From CAZGRP01 sp964527995 (lineage in GTDB: Bacteria > Zhuqueibacterota > Zhuqueibacteria > Oceanimicrobiales > CAZGRP01): a stretch of 64,000 nt of DNA. The notes under the pieces were generated by a model. The model saw only the letters and a program-made list of their open reading frames with translations. It made no database searches and was not told the DNA's origin. This document shows, one piece after another, positions 17,824-27,807 of this stretch (its first letter is position 1; each line of letters starts with the position of its first letter). The stretch lies in NCBI GenBank assembly GCA_964527995.1, contig CAZGRP010000018.1, positions 5,846 to 69,845 of the forward strand. Direction: 5' to 3'. Made by a program: the position numbers and the translations under genes.

Positions 17824-19383
17824 TCAGTGTCGAAAATGTCGAACGCCAGTGAATACCATTGTCATGTTGTGCTCGTTGGCGGCCTGAATCACTTCATCGT
17901 CGCGCACCGAACCCCCGGGTTGAATGACGGCGGTAGCCCCAGCCGCTGCGCCGACATCGATGTTGTCACGGAAGGGGAAGAAAGCATCGGAAGCCATGGC
18001 GCTTCCCTTCAGCGACAGCCCGGCGCGTTCGGCCTTCTCCGCTGCCAGGCGAGCCGAGTCAACTCGCGACATCTGGCCAGCACCGATCCCCAGGGTGCGG
18101 TCGGCCGCCGCATAGACGATGGCGTTGGATTTCACCCATTTGACGACACGCCAGGCGAACCGCAACGCGGCCTGTTCGTCGGCGGACGGAGGCCTTTGGG
18201 TAACCACCGTAAATTCTACATCGTCAACGGACTTGGTATCTTGACTCTGGAGTAGGTAACCACCAGTCACGCGCTTCAAGTCGATGTCCTCGCCGCGCGG
18301 TTTGCTGATTTCTTCGCAAGTGAGAAGGCGCAGGTTCTTCTTCCGCTGCAAGATCTCAAGCGCCCCCCGCTCGAACTCGGGAGCAATCACGGCCTCCGTG
18401 AAAATCTCGGCAATGGCGTCTGCGGTCGCTCGATCCACCGGCCGGTTGATACCGACAATGCCGCCAAATGAGGAGAGTGGATCGGTGGCCCGGGCGTTGC
18501 GATACGCCTGCACGAGCTCTTCGCCCGTGGCCACACCACACGGATTGCTGTGCTTGACGATAACCACCGCAGGGTCGGGAAACTCCCGGACGAGATTCAG
18601 CGCGGCGTCCAGATCGAGGAGGTTGTTGAACGACAACTCCTTGCCATGAAGCTGGTTCGCAGCAGCCAGCCCGGAAGGTGGCAGGTCAGCCGGGCGATAA
18701 AAGGCGGCCCGCTGATGCGGGTTCTCTCCATAGCGTAGGTCTTGTTGCTTTTCCAGGAAAAGCGTAGCTGCCGGGCCGAACCCTTCCGCCACGCTGGCAC
18801 CGGAAAGGTAATTGTAGATGGCCAGATCGTAACTCGAGGTGCGACGGAATGCCTGCAAAGCCAGCCGCCGGCATGTTCGCTCGGACAGCTCACCACCCAG
18901 TTCTCGCATCTCGCTAATGACGGACTCATACTGATAGGGCGAACTGACCACAGCCACGTGAGCAAAGTTTTTGGCTGCGGCACGGATCATGGCTGGACCG
19001 CCGATGTCGATCTCCTCGATGGCGCGCTCCTCGGAGACGTCCGGCTGAGCCACCGTCGATTCGAAAGGGTAAAGGTTCACCACCACCATATCGATGGGAT
19101 GAATACCCAGCTCCTCCAGCTGCCGCATGTGCTTCGGATTGTCGCGACGTGCCAGAATGGCGGCGTGCACGTGCGGGTGCAGTGTCTTCACCCGTCCGTC
19201 AAGGATCTCGGGGAACCCGGTAACCTCTGACACCGGCGTCACTTTCATACCGCTCTCACGCAAATAGCGCTCCGTGCCGCCAGTCGAAATCAGCTCGACG
19301 CCGAACGATGCCAGCGCGTTGGCGAACGCCAGAATGCCGGTTTTGTCCGAAACACTGACGAGGGCTCGAGAGATTCTTGCCAT
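17824..19383 (-). CDS. purH: Bifunctional AICAR formyltransferase / IMP cyclohydrolase
   Basis: Catalyses the last two steps of purine synthesis. 519 residues. The N-terminal IMP cyclohydrolase domain (methylglyoxal-synthase-like) starts MARISRALVSVSDKTGILAF and includes DGRVKTLHPHVHAAIL. The C-terminal formyltransferase domain has LRYGENPHQRAAFY, VIVKHSNPCGVA, GGIVGINRPVD and DAFFPFRDNID. ATG at 19383 with AAGGA upstream. Confidence 0.97.
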   Translation of the reverse strand: MARISRALVSVSDKTGILAFANALASFGVELISTGGTERYLRESGMKVTPVSEVTGFPEILDGRVKTLHPHVHAAILARRDNPKHMRQLEELGIHPIDMVVVNLYPFESTVAQPDVSEERAIEEIDIGGPAMIRAAAKNFAHVAVVSSPYQYESVISEMRELGGELSERTCRRLALQAFRRTSSYDLAIYNYLSGASVAEGFGPAATLFLEKQQDLRYGENPHQRAAFYRPADLPPSGLAAANQLHGKELSFNNLLDLDAALNLVREFPDPAVVIVKHSNPCGVATGEELVQAYRNARATDPLSSFGGIVGINRPVDRATADAIAEIFTEAVIAPEFERGALEILQRKKNLRLLTCEEISKPRGEDIDLKRVTGGYLLQSQDTKSVDDVEFTVVTQRPPSADEQAALRFAWRVVKWVKSNAIVYAAADRTLGIGAGQMSRVDSARLAAEKAERAGLSLKGSAMASDAFFPFRDNIDVGAAAGATAVIQPGGSVRDDEVIQAANEHNMTMVFTGVRHFRH

Positions 19384-19425
19384 GCTTCCTTGGCCTCCTC
19401 GACCGCTGTTTCAGCGTGATAGCTG

Positions 19426-19881
19426 CTACGGTTCGCGTCTCAGGCGGTCCACCCAGTAGCCCGATTCGAGCAGCTCCGCAAGGGGAGCGGCGAACTGCCG
19501 CGCTTCCTGCAATGTGGCGAAGGAGCCGATGCGTACCCGATACCAGGTTTCGCCGTTCTCAAGGACCGCTCTCTGCACGTAGGCGTCGTACCCTTTTTGG
19601 CGCCACAAGCGCATCTGCGACTCGGCCTTCCTTCGCGTGCGCCACGAGGAGACCTGAACGGTAAAGTTCCCCTCTGCCACCTCCACCACGGCAGGCGTCC
19701 TCTGAACGGCGGGTTCCTGGCGCACCAGCGTGTCCACGGCCGCTGTTGCCGTCAGGGTGGTTTCGGGCTCGGCCGCAGCCTCCGCCGCCGGGGCTTTCGT
19801 CTCCGGCGCCTTCTTTTCATTCGATCCGCACGCAAGCGCCACCAAAGCGAACGGCACGACGACGATCACAAGGCGTCTCAT
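19426..19881 (-). CDS. SPOR-domain lipoprotein
   Basis: 151 residues. Signal peptide with lipobox (MRRLVIVVVPFALVALACGS), an alanine/glutamate/threonine-rich linker, then a C-terminal SPOR domain (FTVQVSSWRTRRKAESQMRLW, GETWYRVRIGSFATLQEARQFA). SPOR domains bind denuded glycan strands at division or remodelling sites, which fits the proximity to shape genes. The start at 19881 has GGAGG nine bases upstream. Confidence 0.88.
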   Translation of the reverse strand: MRRLVIVVVPFALVALACGSNEKKAPETKAPAAEAAAEPETTLTATAAVDTLVRQEPAVQRTPAVVEVAEGNFTVQVSSWRTRRKAESQMRLWRQKGYDAYVQRAVLENGETWYRVRIGSFATLQEARQFAAPLAELLESGYWVDRLRREP

Positions 19882-19932
19882 TGTGGCAACCCTCCTCTCC
19901 TGTTGTTGGTCGGCTTTCGCGAGCACGATGAT

Positions 19933-21165
19933 CTAGTCCGAAGAGGCGGCCGCTTCGGCGTCCCGCCTCGACCGGACGATCTGCATCGTGTCCAGGGCAA
20001 TGACCAGTTCCTCGTTGGTGGGTATGACGAACACTTCCACCGGGCTGCCCGGATGGCCGATCCGCGCTTCCTTACCGTCGGCGGCCTCGTTGGCGGCGGG
20101 ATCGATTTCAATGCCGAGAAAAGCCAGACCATCGCAGGACTTCTGGCGCACCACGGAGGCGTTCTCGCCGATGCCACCGGTGAAGGCGATGGCATCCAAC
20201 CCGCCCATCGCCGCGGCATAGGCGCCGATGTACTTCTTGATCCGATAGCAAAACATATCCAGCGCCAGCTGCGCCTGCCGGTTTCCTTCCTCAGCGGCCG
20301 AGATCACCTCGCGCATATCGCTCGATACTCCAGAGATCCCCATCAGGCCGCTGTGTTTATTCAGCAGCGAATTTGCATCGGCGAGCGTCAGCTCTTCTCG
20401 CGCCATGATGTGGAGGATTACCGCCGGGTCCAGATCCCCGGAACGTGTCCCCATCAACAGTCCCTCCAGGGGTGTGAAGCCCATGGTTGTATCGACCGAC
20501 ACGCCGCGGTCGATCGCTGCCATGGAGCAGCCGTTGCCGAGATGAATGGTGATCGCCTTCAGGTCGCTGGCCGGCCGGTCCATGAGCTGGCACAGTCGCT
20601 GCGACACAAACAGGTGTGACGTGCCGTGGAAACCGTAGCGGCGAATACCGTAGCGGCGGTAGAGCACATACGGGATGCCATAAATGTAGGCGTACTTCGG
20701 CATCTTCTGGTGAAAGGCAGTGTCGAAGACCGCCACCTGTGGAACACCCGGCAGAAGGCGGCGGGACGCCTCGATGCCGCGCAGGTTGTGCGGGTTGTGT
20801 AGGGGAGCCAGATCGATGCAGGCACGAATTCTTTGCAGCACCTCGTTGGTGATGAGCACAGAGGCATGGAATTCTTCGCCGCCGTGCACGACACGGTGGC
20901 CGACCGCGTCGACCTCCTCTTTCTTGCTGAGAACGCCGTGGTTGGGAGCGACGAGGATGGAGAGGACGTACTCGACGGCGGCGATGTGATCGAGGATCTC
21001 GCCCACCAGTTTGACCGGCGGCTCTTCGCCCTTGCGATGCGTCAGCACCGCACCCGACATGCCGATTCGCTCGACCACACCTCGAGCCAATGCCAGCCGC
21101 CGCTCAGGGTCGATGAGCTGGTACTTAACCGAAGAACTGCCGCAGTTGAGAACGAGAACCTTCAT
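19933..21165 (-). CDS. ackA: Acetate kinase
   Basis: Interconverts acetyl phosphate + ADP and acetate + ATP. 410 residues. Begins MKVLVLNCGSSSVKYQLID (phosphate-binding NCGSSS), with VGHRVVHGG, VAVFDTAFH, YGFHGTSH, IHLGNGCSMAAI, TMGFTPLEGL, FTGGIGENA. No phosphotransacetylase lies next to it. The start overlaps the upstream dehydrogenase stop by four bases (ATGA), so the two are translationally coupled. Confidence 0.97.
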   Translation of the reverse strand: MKVLVLNCGSSSVKYQLIDPERRLALARGVVERIGMSGAVLTHRKGEEPPVKLVGEILDHIAAVEYVLSILVAPNHGVLSKKEEVDAVGHRVVHGGEEFHASVLITNEVLQRIRACIDLAPLHNPHNLRGIEASRRLLPGVPQVAVFDTAFHQKMPKYAYIYGIPYVLYRRYGIRRYGFHGTSHLFVSQRLCQLMDRPASDLKAITIHLGNGCSMAAIDRGVSVDTTMGFTPLEGLLMGTRSGDLDPAVILHIMAREELTLADANSLLNKHSGLMGISGVSSDMREVISAAEEGNRQAQLALDMFCYRIKKYIGAYAAAMGGLDAIAFTGGIGENASVVRQKSCDGLAFLGIEIDPAANEAADGKEARIGHPGSPVEVFVIPTNEELVIALDTMQIVRSRRDAEAAASSD

Positions 21166-22082
21166 GTCGGGTACTCGAAAAAGCCTTTGCCCGTCTTGCG
21201 GCCCAGATGCCCGGCACGAACCAGCTTCCGTAGCAACGGATTCGGCCGGTACTTGATGTCGCCGAGATCGCGGAAGAGGCTCTCCATCCAGCGGATCACC
21301 TCGTCGAGCCCCATCTGATCGGCCAGCGCCAGCGGCCCGACTGGAAAGTTAAACCCCAGCCGGATGGCGGTATCGATACCCTCGGCCGTGGCCACACCCT
21401 CCATCAGCGTATTCAACGCTTCGTTGATCATGGTGACGATGATCCGGGTAGTCACATAGCCGGGATACTCATAAACTTCGACGGCGGTCTTGTCGAGACG
21501 CTCGGCGAACCGCTTCATGGCTTCGTAGGTGGCGTCCGAGGTCTTCAGGCCACGCACAATCTCCACCAGCGGAATCCTGGGCACGGGGTTGAGAAAATGC
21601 ATGCCGATGAAGCGCTCCTGGCGCCCGGTAACCGCTGCGATTTCTGTGATGCTGAGAGACGAGGTGTTGGTGATGAAGATCACCTCGGGCGGACAAATCT
21701 GGTCCAGCTTCGAGAAAACTCGGCGTTTGGCCTCGAAATCCTCGGTCACCGCCTCGATCACCAGCTCGGCATCGGCCGCGGCCTCGAGACGATCCGCGAA
21801 AGTGACTCGCGCCACGATCGCCCGCTTTTCGCTCTCTGTGAGAGCCCAGCGCTCGATCTCGGCGTCGAGCTGACGCTCGAACTCGCTGCGGGCGGCCTCG
21901 GCGCGGCTCTTATCGGCCTCGATGAGCACGACTTCGATGCCCCGCGACGCCAGAAGCTGCGCCAGTCCACGTCCCATGGTGCCGCCGCCAACCACAGCCA
22001 CGCGACCGAACTGGCCCTCCTGCTCTTCCGGCCCTCCCTGCGGTCGAAGCTGCTCGAGGGTGAAGTCACCCTGCGACCCCAT
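21162..22082 (-). CDS. 3-hydroxyacyl-CoA (3-hydroxybutyryl-CoA) dehydrogenase
   Basis: NAD(P)-dependent oxidation of 3-hydroxyacyl-CoA. 306 residues. Rossmann motif VAVVGGGTMGRGLAQLLA, ELVIEAVTEDFEAKRRVFSKL, FITNTSSLSITEIAA, FIGMHFLNPVPRIPLVEIV (catalytic histidine in the HFxNP motif), and a C-terminal dimerisation domain (GLDEVIRWMESLF, GRKTGKGFFEYP). It has an unusual 25-residue N-terminal extension. ATG at 22082 overlaps the ndk stop; GGAGG is four bases upstream. Single-domain Hbd type rather than FadB fusion. Confidence 0.92.
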   Translation of the reverse strand: MGSQGDFTLEQLRPQGGPEEQEGQFGRVAVVGGGTMGRGLAQLLASRGIEVVLIEADKSRAEAARSEFERQLDAEIERWALTESEKRAIVARVTFADRLEAAADAELVIEAVTEDFEAKRRVFSKLDQICPPEVIFITNTSSLSITEIAAVTGRQERFIGMHFLNPVPRIPLVEIVRGLKTSDATYEAMKRFAERLDKTAVEVYEYPGYVTTRIIVTMINEALNTLMEGVATAEGIDTAIRLGFNFPVGPLALADQMGLDEVIRWMESLFRDLGDIKYRPNPLLRKLVRAGHLGRKTGKGFFEYPT

Positions 22083-22513
22083 CACGCCTCCGCGCGTGTC
22101 TGCACCAGTTCTTGCTCCGAGAAAAAGAATGCCACCTCCATGCGACCGTTTTCCGGGGAATCCGAGCCATGGACGATATTCTCCTGCTTGCTCTCGGCAA
22201 AATCTCGCCGGATCGTCCCGGGCTCAGCCTCTGCCGGATCGGTGGCGCCGATCAGCTTGCGGAAATCGGCTACAGCGTTTTCTTTCTCCAGGGCCAGAGC
22301 CACGACTCGCCCCGAAGTCATGAACTCAACCAGGTCGTTGTAGAAAGACCGCTGGCGGTGCACCGCATAAAACTCGCCCGCCTGCGCCCGACTCAGTCGC
22401 ATCATCTTCATGCCTGCTATGCGAAACCCGGCCGCTTCGATGCGGTCGAGAACTTTGCCCATCAGGTTCCTACGAACACAATCCGGTTTCAGAATGGCTA
22501 GAGTTCGTTCCAC
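22082..22513 (-). CDS. ndk: Nucleoside diphosphate kinase
   Basis: Balances NTP pools by phosphotransfer through a histidine intermediate. 143 residues from the GTG at 22513 (VERTLAILKPDCVRRNLMGK), which has GGGAGG four bases upstream; the longer open frame to 22660 has no family similarity. The active-site histidine is in NIVHGSDSPENG. Close to the normal length of about 140. Confidence 0.95.
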   Translation of the reverse strand: MERTLAILKPDCVRRNLMGKVLDRIEAAGFRIAGMKMMRLSRAQAGEFYAVHRQRSFYNDLVEFMTSGRVVALALEKENAVADFRKLIGATDPAEAEPGTIRRDFAESKQENIVHGSDSPENGRMEVAFFFSEQELVQTRAEA

Positions 22514-22577
22514 ATCTCCTCCCGTTAGGTTGGAAATTGACTTTGCGCCCCCGGGGATCTGTGCCCTGCAACACCGA

Positions 22578-22937
22578 TCATACCCCGCCCGGGGCACGCC
22601 AAACCGTGCGAACGTTGTCTCGCATGACAACCAGGAGGCCCGGCCAATCCTCCGGGGCAAATTCAGCGATGGCCTGCATGACTCGTTGGTGAATTCTATG
22701 GCGATTGGGCTTGCGCAAGCAAACGATCAAGATGCCGTAGTGCGCTTCATCGCGGTACCGGGCAAAACCTTTGTCCGTCGTGACGAGTGCTCGCTTTTCT
22801 CGCTGAGCCATCTCCCAGATAGCCTGATCCACAGCACCCTCTTGGGGCGTCCCGCGGACGTCGCAGACGTCATGACCCAGCCGGCGGAGTGCACGAACGC
22901 TCATCAGTGGAATGTTTTCGTCAATCATGAACTTCAT
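22578..22937 (-). CDS. DUF5615 PIN-like protein (putative toxin)
   Basis: 119 residues. Begins MKFMIDENIPLMSVRALRRL with the conserved acidic DEN of the DUF5615 PIN-like family, then GHDVCDVRGTPQEGAVDQ and ALVTTDKGFA with further acidic positions, a PIN-type nuclease arrangement. The start overlaps the stop of the DUF433 gene by four bases, the common order antitoxin then toxin. Activity is inferred from family association only. Confidence 0.78.
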   Translation of the reverse strand: MKFMIDENIPLMSVRALRRLGHDVCDVRGTPQEGAVDQAIWEMAQREKRALVTTDKGFARYRDEAHYGILIVCLRKPNRHRIHQRVMQAIAEFAPEDWPGLLVVMRDNVRTVWRAPGGV

Positions 22938-23170
22938 GTGCTCGGGGTCGCTTCGTCGATTGGCGTCACCAGCTCCTCAGCCAAGGACGCGGCATACTCG
23001 AGGCATGCGAGAACATCTTCTCTCTCGAGCGAGGGAAACTCTTCGAGAATGTCTTCGATGGTATCGCCGTTTGCAAGCATGCGAACGATCTGATGGACCG
23101 GAATCCGCGTACCCTTGACGCACGCCTGCCCGTGGCAGACATTCGGATCAATGGAGATTCGTTCATGCAT
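22934..23170 (-). CDS. DUF433 protein (putative antitoxin)
   Basis: 78 residues. MHERISIDPNVCHGQACVKG then TRIPVHQIVRMLANGDTIED and ILEEFPSLEREDVLACLEYA are textbook DUF433 features, a small helix-turn-helix-like family repeatedly found next to DUF5615 or PIN toxins. AGGAG lies five bases upstream of the ATG. Together with the following gene it forms a compact toxin-antitoxin-like cassette between sucD and ndk. Confidence 0.85.
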   Translation of the reverse strand: MHERISIDPNVCHGQACVKGTRIPVHQIVRMLANGDTIEDILEEFPSLEREDVLACLEYAASLAEELVTPIDEATPST

Positions 23171-23255
23171 GGCGACTCCTCACAACTGCTTAGCCAACGT
23201 CATCGAACACAAAGCAGGACCCGGCAGAGACCGCACCCCGTACCGCCGGCTGCCC

Positions 23256-24137
<882 letters not shown>

Positions 24138-24187
24138 TGCTTCCTCCTTGTTTGCTGCGTGAAAGAATCTCCTGGCCTGTCGCTCTC

Positions 24188-25354
24188 TCAGGCCGCCTTG
24201 CCGGTGGCAGCAACCACCTTCTCGGCCGCCTCGCTCAGGTTGCGCGCCACCTCAAACTCGAGCGCCGATTCGCGCAGAATTTGGGCCGCCTCTTCTGCAT
24301 TGGTGCCCTCGAGACGAACCACCACGGGCATCGCGATGTCGAGATTCGAGGCAGCCTGGATCACCCCTCGGGCGACCCTGTCGCAGCGCACGATGCCACC
24401 GAAGATATTGATCAACACCGCCTTTACATTCTTGTCGGATAGCAGGATGCGGAATCCATTCTCGACGGTCTCGACGTTGGCACCGCCGCCGACATCGAGA
24501 AAGTTGGCCGGTTCGGCTCCCGCCAGCTTGATGATGTCCATGGTGGCCATCGCCAGCCCTGCTCCATTCACCATGCATCCGACGTCGCCATCGAGCTTGA
24601 CGTAGTTCAGATGATACTTGCTGGCTTCGACCTCCAGCGGGTCCTCTTCGGACAGATCCCTCAGCTCGCCAAAATCGGCATGCCGGTAGAGGGCATTGTC
24701 GTCAAAGTTCATCTTGGCATCGAGCGCCAGCACCCGGCCGTCCCGGGTCACCACCATCGGGTTGATCTCGGCCAGCGAGCAGTCGGAAGCGACATAGCAC
24801 TGATAGAGCGCTTTCAAAAATCGCACGGCGTTCTTGAACTGATCACCGGACAGGTCAAGCCCGAACGCCAGGCGACGGGCCTGGAAGTCGAGAAAGCCGA
24901 CGCCGGGGTCGACGTACTCCTTGAGGATCTTCTCCGGTGTGCGGGCGGCCACCTCCTCGATCTCCACACCACCCTCTGTGCTGGCCATCACCACCAGCTG
25001 CCCCTTGGAACGATCTAGCACGATGCCGGCGTAAAGCTCCCGCTCAATCTCCAATCCCTGCTCGACCAGCACCTTGTGCACCACCTTGCCCTGCGGGCCC
25101 GTCTGGTGGGTGACCAAGGTCATGCCAATCATCTTGCGGGCGATCTCTTCGGCCTCCTGCGGAGACCTGGCCAGCTTGATGCCACCCCCCTTGCCGCGGC
25201 CGCCGGCGTGGATCTGCGCCTTGATGACGACCGTGCCGCCCAATTCGGCGGCGATCTGCCGCGCCTCCTCCGGCGAGCCCGCCACTCGGCCGTCGGGCAC
25301 GGCTACGTTGAACTTGCGAAAGATCTCTTTGGCTTGATATTCGTGGATCTTCAA
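24188..25354 (-). CDS. sucC: Succinate-CoA ligase, beta subunit
   Basis: ATP-grasp subunit partnered with sucD. 388 residues. Begins MKIHEYQAKEIFRKFNVAVP, with VIKAQIHAGGRGKGGGIKLA (nucleotide binding), LAEINPMVV, ALDAKMNFDDNA, GDVGCMVNGAGLAMATMDII, NFLDVGGGA. Full length. It follows the carbamate kinase gene closely (17 bp). Confidence 0.96.
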   Translation of the reverse strand: MKIHEYQAKEIFRKFNVAVPDGRVAGSPEEARQIAAELGGTVVIKAQIHAGGRGKGGGIKLARSPQEAEEIARKMIGMTLVTHQTGPQGKVVHKVLVEQGLEIERELYAGIVLDRSKGQLVVMASTEGGVEIEEVAARTPEKILKEYVDPGVGFLDFQARRLAFGLDLSGDQFKNAVRFLKALYQCYVASDCSLAEINPMVVTRDGRVLALDAKMNFDDNALYRHADFGELRDLSEEDPLEVEASKYHLNYVKLDGDVGCMVNGAGLAMATMDIIKLAGAEPANFLDVGGGANVETVENGFRILLSDKNVKAVLINIFGGIVRCDRVARGVIQAASNLDIAMPVVVRLEGTNAEEAAQILRESALEFEVARNLSEAAEKVVAATGKAA

Positions 25355-25371
25355 AGAAGCGCCTCCAATGG

Positions 25372-26319
25372 TTAGGGAACGATGCGTGTTCCAGTGGTTC
25401 CTTTCACAGCGTCGGTCAAGCGATCAATGGATGTGATGATCGCCTGTTTGCCGCCGCTTTTCAGAAACTGGATCGCAGCTTCGATCTTCGGACCCATGCT
25501 GCCCTTTGGGAAATGACCTTCCTCGAGATACCGTGTCGCCTCCGAAACGGTCATCCGATCCAACAGCACCTCGTTGTCCTGGCGGTAGTTCAAGGCCACC
25601 TTCTCCACCGCCGTCAGGATGAACAGCTCGTCCGCTCCCACGTCCCGGCCCAGAATGGCCGCTGTTCGATCCTTGTCGACGACGCCGTCGACGCCTTCGT
25701 AGGTGCCATCTTCCTCGACATAAACCGGGATGCCACCTCCGCCTGCGGCGATAACGACCGTGCCACGCTCACACAGCTCACGAACGGTGGCGGCTTCGAC
25801 GATCCGGCGCGGCAGCGGTGACGGCACTACACGGCGCCAGCCGCGGCCGGGATCCTCCTTGATGGTCCAGCCTCGCTGCCGACGCAGTTGCTCCACCTTC
25901 TCGGCCGGAATGAACGGGCCAACGAATTTCGTCGGGTTCAAGATCGAAGGATCGTCCTTGTCCACGATCACCTGGGTGACGATCGTCACCACCTCCCGTT
26001 CCACACCGCGCTTGTGCAGCTTGTTTTCGAGCGACTGCTGAATCATGTAGCCCATGCCCCCCTGCAGGTCGGCGACGATCACACCCAGCGGCAAAGGCGG
26101 CACCAGATGGCGTGTCTCCTCGACCCGGATCAGGGCATTGCCAACCTGCGGCCCGTTTCCATGTGTCAGCAGCACCCGATACCCTTGCTCGATGAGGTCG
26201 ACGACGCCCACGAGACTACGACGGGTGTTGGCGAACTGCTGGGTGATGTTGCCTTCTTCGAATTCACGCGTAATTGCATTGCCGCCGATGGCGACAACGA
26301 CCTTCGGACCCCACGACAT
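25372..26319 (-). CDS. arcC: Carbamate kinase
   Basis: Interconverts carbamoyl phosphate + ADP and carbamate + ATP. About 315 residues from the ATG at 26319 (MSWGPKVVVAIGGNAITREF); a longer frame to 26367 lacks support. Amino-acid-kinase motifs: VVVAIGGNA, LLTHGNGPQVGN, FVGPFIP, VVPSPLPRRIVE, VIAAGGGGIPV, DKDRTAAIL. No ornithine carbamoyltransferase or arginine deiminase lies nearby, so the usual arginine fermentation context is missing. Instead it follows a cPGS-like GTPase. Confidence 0.94.
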   Translation of the reverse strand: MSWGPKVVVAIGGNAITREFEEGNITQQFANTRRSLVGVVDLIEQGYRVLLTHGNGPQVGNALIRVEETRHLVPPLPLGVIVADLQGGMGYMIQQSLENKLHKRGVEREVVTIVTQVIVDKDDPSILNPTKFVGPFIPAEKVEQLRRQRGWTIKEDPGRGWRRVVPSPLPRRIVEAATVRELCERGTVVIAAGGGGIPVYVEEDGTYEGVDGVVDKDRTAAILGRDVGADELFILTAVEKVALNYRQDNEVLLDRMTVSEATRYLEEGHFPKGSMGPKIEAAIQFLKSGGKQAIITSIDRLTDAVKGTTGTRIVP

Positions 26320-26424
26320 CGATATCGAAAACCTCTCGTTTTCATTCGGACCGACTCGCCGGGACAATCACCCCGGCTCGCTGCCGACGGCCTCCACTCC
26401 GCGCCGCCGGCGAACGACCGCAGA

Positions 26425-27753
26425 TCACGCCTTCCGGCGGGCGAAATCGCCGACGATTTCGTCCAGGTTCGGTTTGCCGATTTCCTGAAGCTCATAGGTG
26501 ACGCGCACCGCCGGCTTGTTCATCTTCAAGATGCGGCGCAGGTCCACAGGCGTGGCGATGATGACGGCGTCGCAGTCGGCCTGGTTGATCGTCGCCTCCA
26601 GGTCGTGAACCTGCTTGTCGCCGTAGCCCATGGCCGGCAGCAGCGTGCCGATCTCCGGGTATTTTTCGAAGGTCGCCTGCAGGTCACCGACCAGGTACGG
26701 GCGCGGGTCGACGATCTCTCGAGCCCCGAAGCGGCGCGCCGCCACCACACCGGCGCCAAACTTCATCTCGCCATGCGTCAAGGTCGGGCCATCTTCCACC
26801 ACCAGCACTCGCTTTCCCTGGATCGCTGCGGGGTCCTCCACCGAGATCGGCGAAGCCGCTTCGACGATTGTAGCGCCGGGATTGGCCGCGCGAATGTTCT
26901 CACGCACCTTTTCGACATCCTCCGGCCGGGCCGTGGTGAGCTTATTGATCACGACCACGTCGGCCATGCGCAGGTTGGTCTCACCCGGGTAGTACCGCAT
27001 CTCGTGCCCGGCACGTAGCGGGTCGGTGACGACGATGTGCAGGTCGGGCTTGAAGAACGGGGTGTCGTTGTTGCCGCCGTCCCAGATGACGACGTCGGCC
27101 TCTTGCTCGGCCTGGCGAAGAATCTCGCCATAATCGACACCGGCGTAGACAACCGTTCCCATCGCCAGATGGGGCTCATACTCCTCGCGCTCTTCGATGG
27201 TGCAGTCGTAGCGGTCCAGATCCTCATAGGTGGCGAAACGCTGGACCTTCTGCTTGCTCAAGTCACCATACGGCATCGGGTGTCGAACCACAACCACTTT
27301 CTGGCCATGAGATTTCAAGACGGCCACCACTTTCCGGGTGGTCTGACTCTTCCCACATCCGGTGCGCACAGCGCAAATGGCCACGACCGGCTTGCTGCTG
27401 GTCAACATGGTGTCGCGGGTGCCGAGAAGACGGAAGTCGGCGCCAGCGGCATTGGCCTGAGCGCCCTTGTGCATGACATATTCGTGAGAGACATCGCTAT
27501 ATGCAAAAACGACCTCATCGATTCGGTGCTCGTGGATCAAATCGGTGAGGTCGTCTTCGGGGTAGATCGGAATCCCTGAGGGGTAGAGCCTTCCGGCAAG
27601 CTCAGCGGGGTACTTGCGGCCCTCGATGTTTGGGATCTGCGTTGCCGTAAAGGCAATCACCTCATAGGCTTCGTTGTCGCGATAAACCAGATTGAAATTG
27701 TGAAAATCCCTGCCTGCCGCTCCCATGATCAAGATGCGTGTTCGATTGGTCAT
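26425..27753 (-). CDS. Cyclic 2,3-diphosphoglycerate synthetase-like P-loop protein
   Basis: 442 residues from the ATG at 27753 (GGAGG four bases upstream). Begins TNRTRILIMGAAGRDFHNFN (Rossmann-like nucleotide binding), with a central P-loop (CAVRTGCGKSQTTRKV), later VVIWDGGNNDTPFF, VVINKLTTA and VEDGPTLTHGEM. This matches the family annotated as cyclic 2,3-diphosphoglycerate synthetase (cPGS) or cPGS-like GTPase. cPGS makes a thermoprotective solute in methanogens; whether bacterial homologues do the same is not established. It sits between larB and arcC, and the three may form a functional unit. Confidence 0.8.
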   Translation of the reverse strand: MTNRTRILIMGAAGRDFHNFNLVYRDNEAYEVIAFTATQIPNIEGRKYPAELAGRLYPSGIPIYPEDDLTDLIHEHRIDEVVFAYSDVSHEYVMHKGAQANAAGADFRLLGTRDTMLTSSKPVVAICAVRTGCGKSQTTRKVVAVLKSHGQKVVVVRHPMPYGDLSKQKVQRFATYEDLDRYDCTIEEREEYEPHLAMGTVVYAGVDYGEILRQAEQEADVVIWDGGNNDTPFFKPDLHIVVTDPLRAGHEMRYYPGETNLRMADVVVINKLTTARPEDVEKVRENIRAANPGATIVEAASPISVEDPAAIQGKRVLVVEDGPTLTHGEMKFGAGVVAARRFGAREIVDPRPYLVGDLQATFEKYPEIGTLLPAMGYGDKQVHDLEATINQADCDAVIIATPVDLRRILKMNKPAVRVTYELQEIGKPNLDEIVGDFARRKA

Positions 27754-27807
27754 AAAGCCTCCGCGTGTTTTTCCGAGACGATTCGAGGCAACGGTCACGA
27801 AGGTGGC

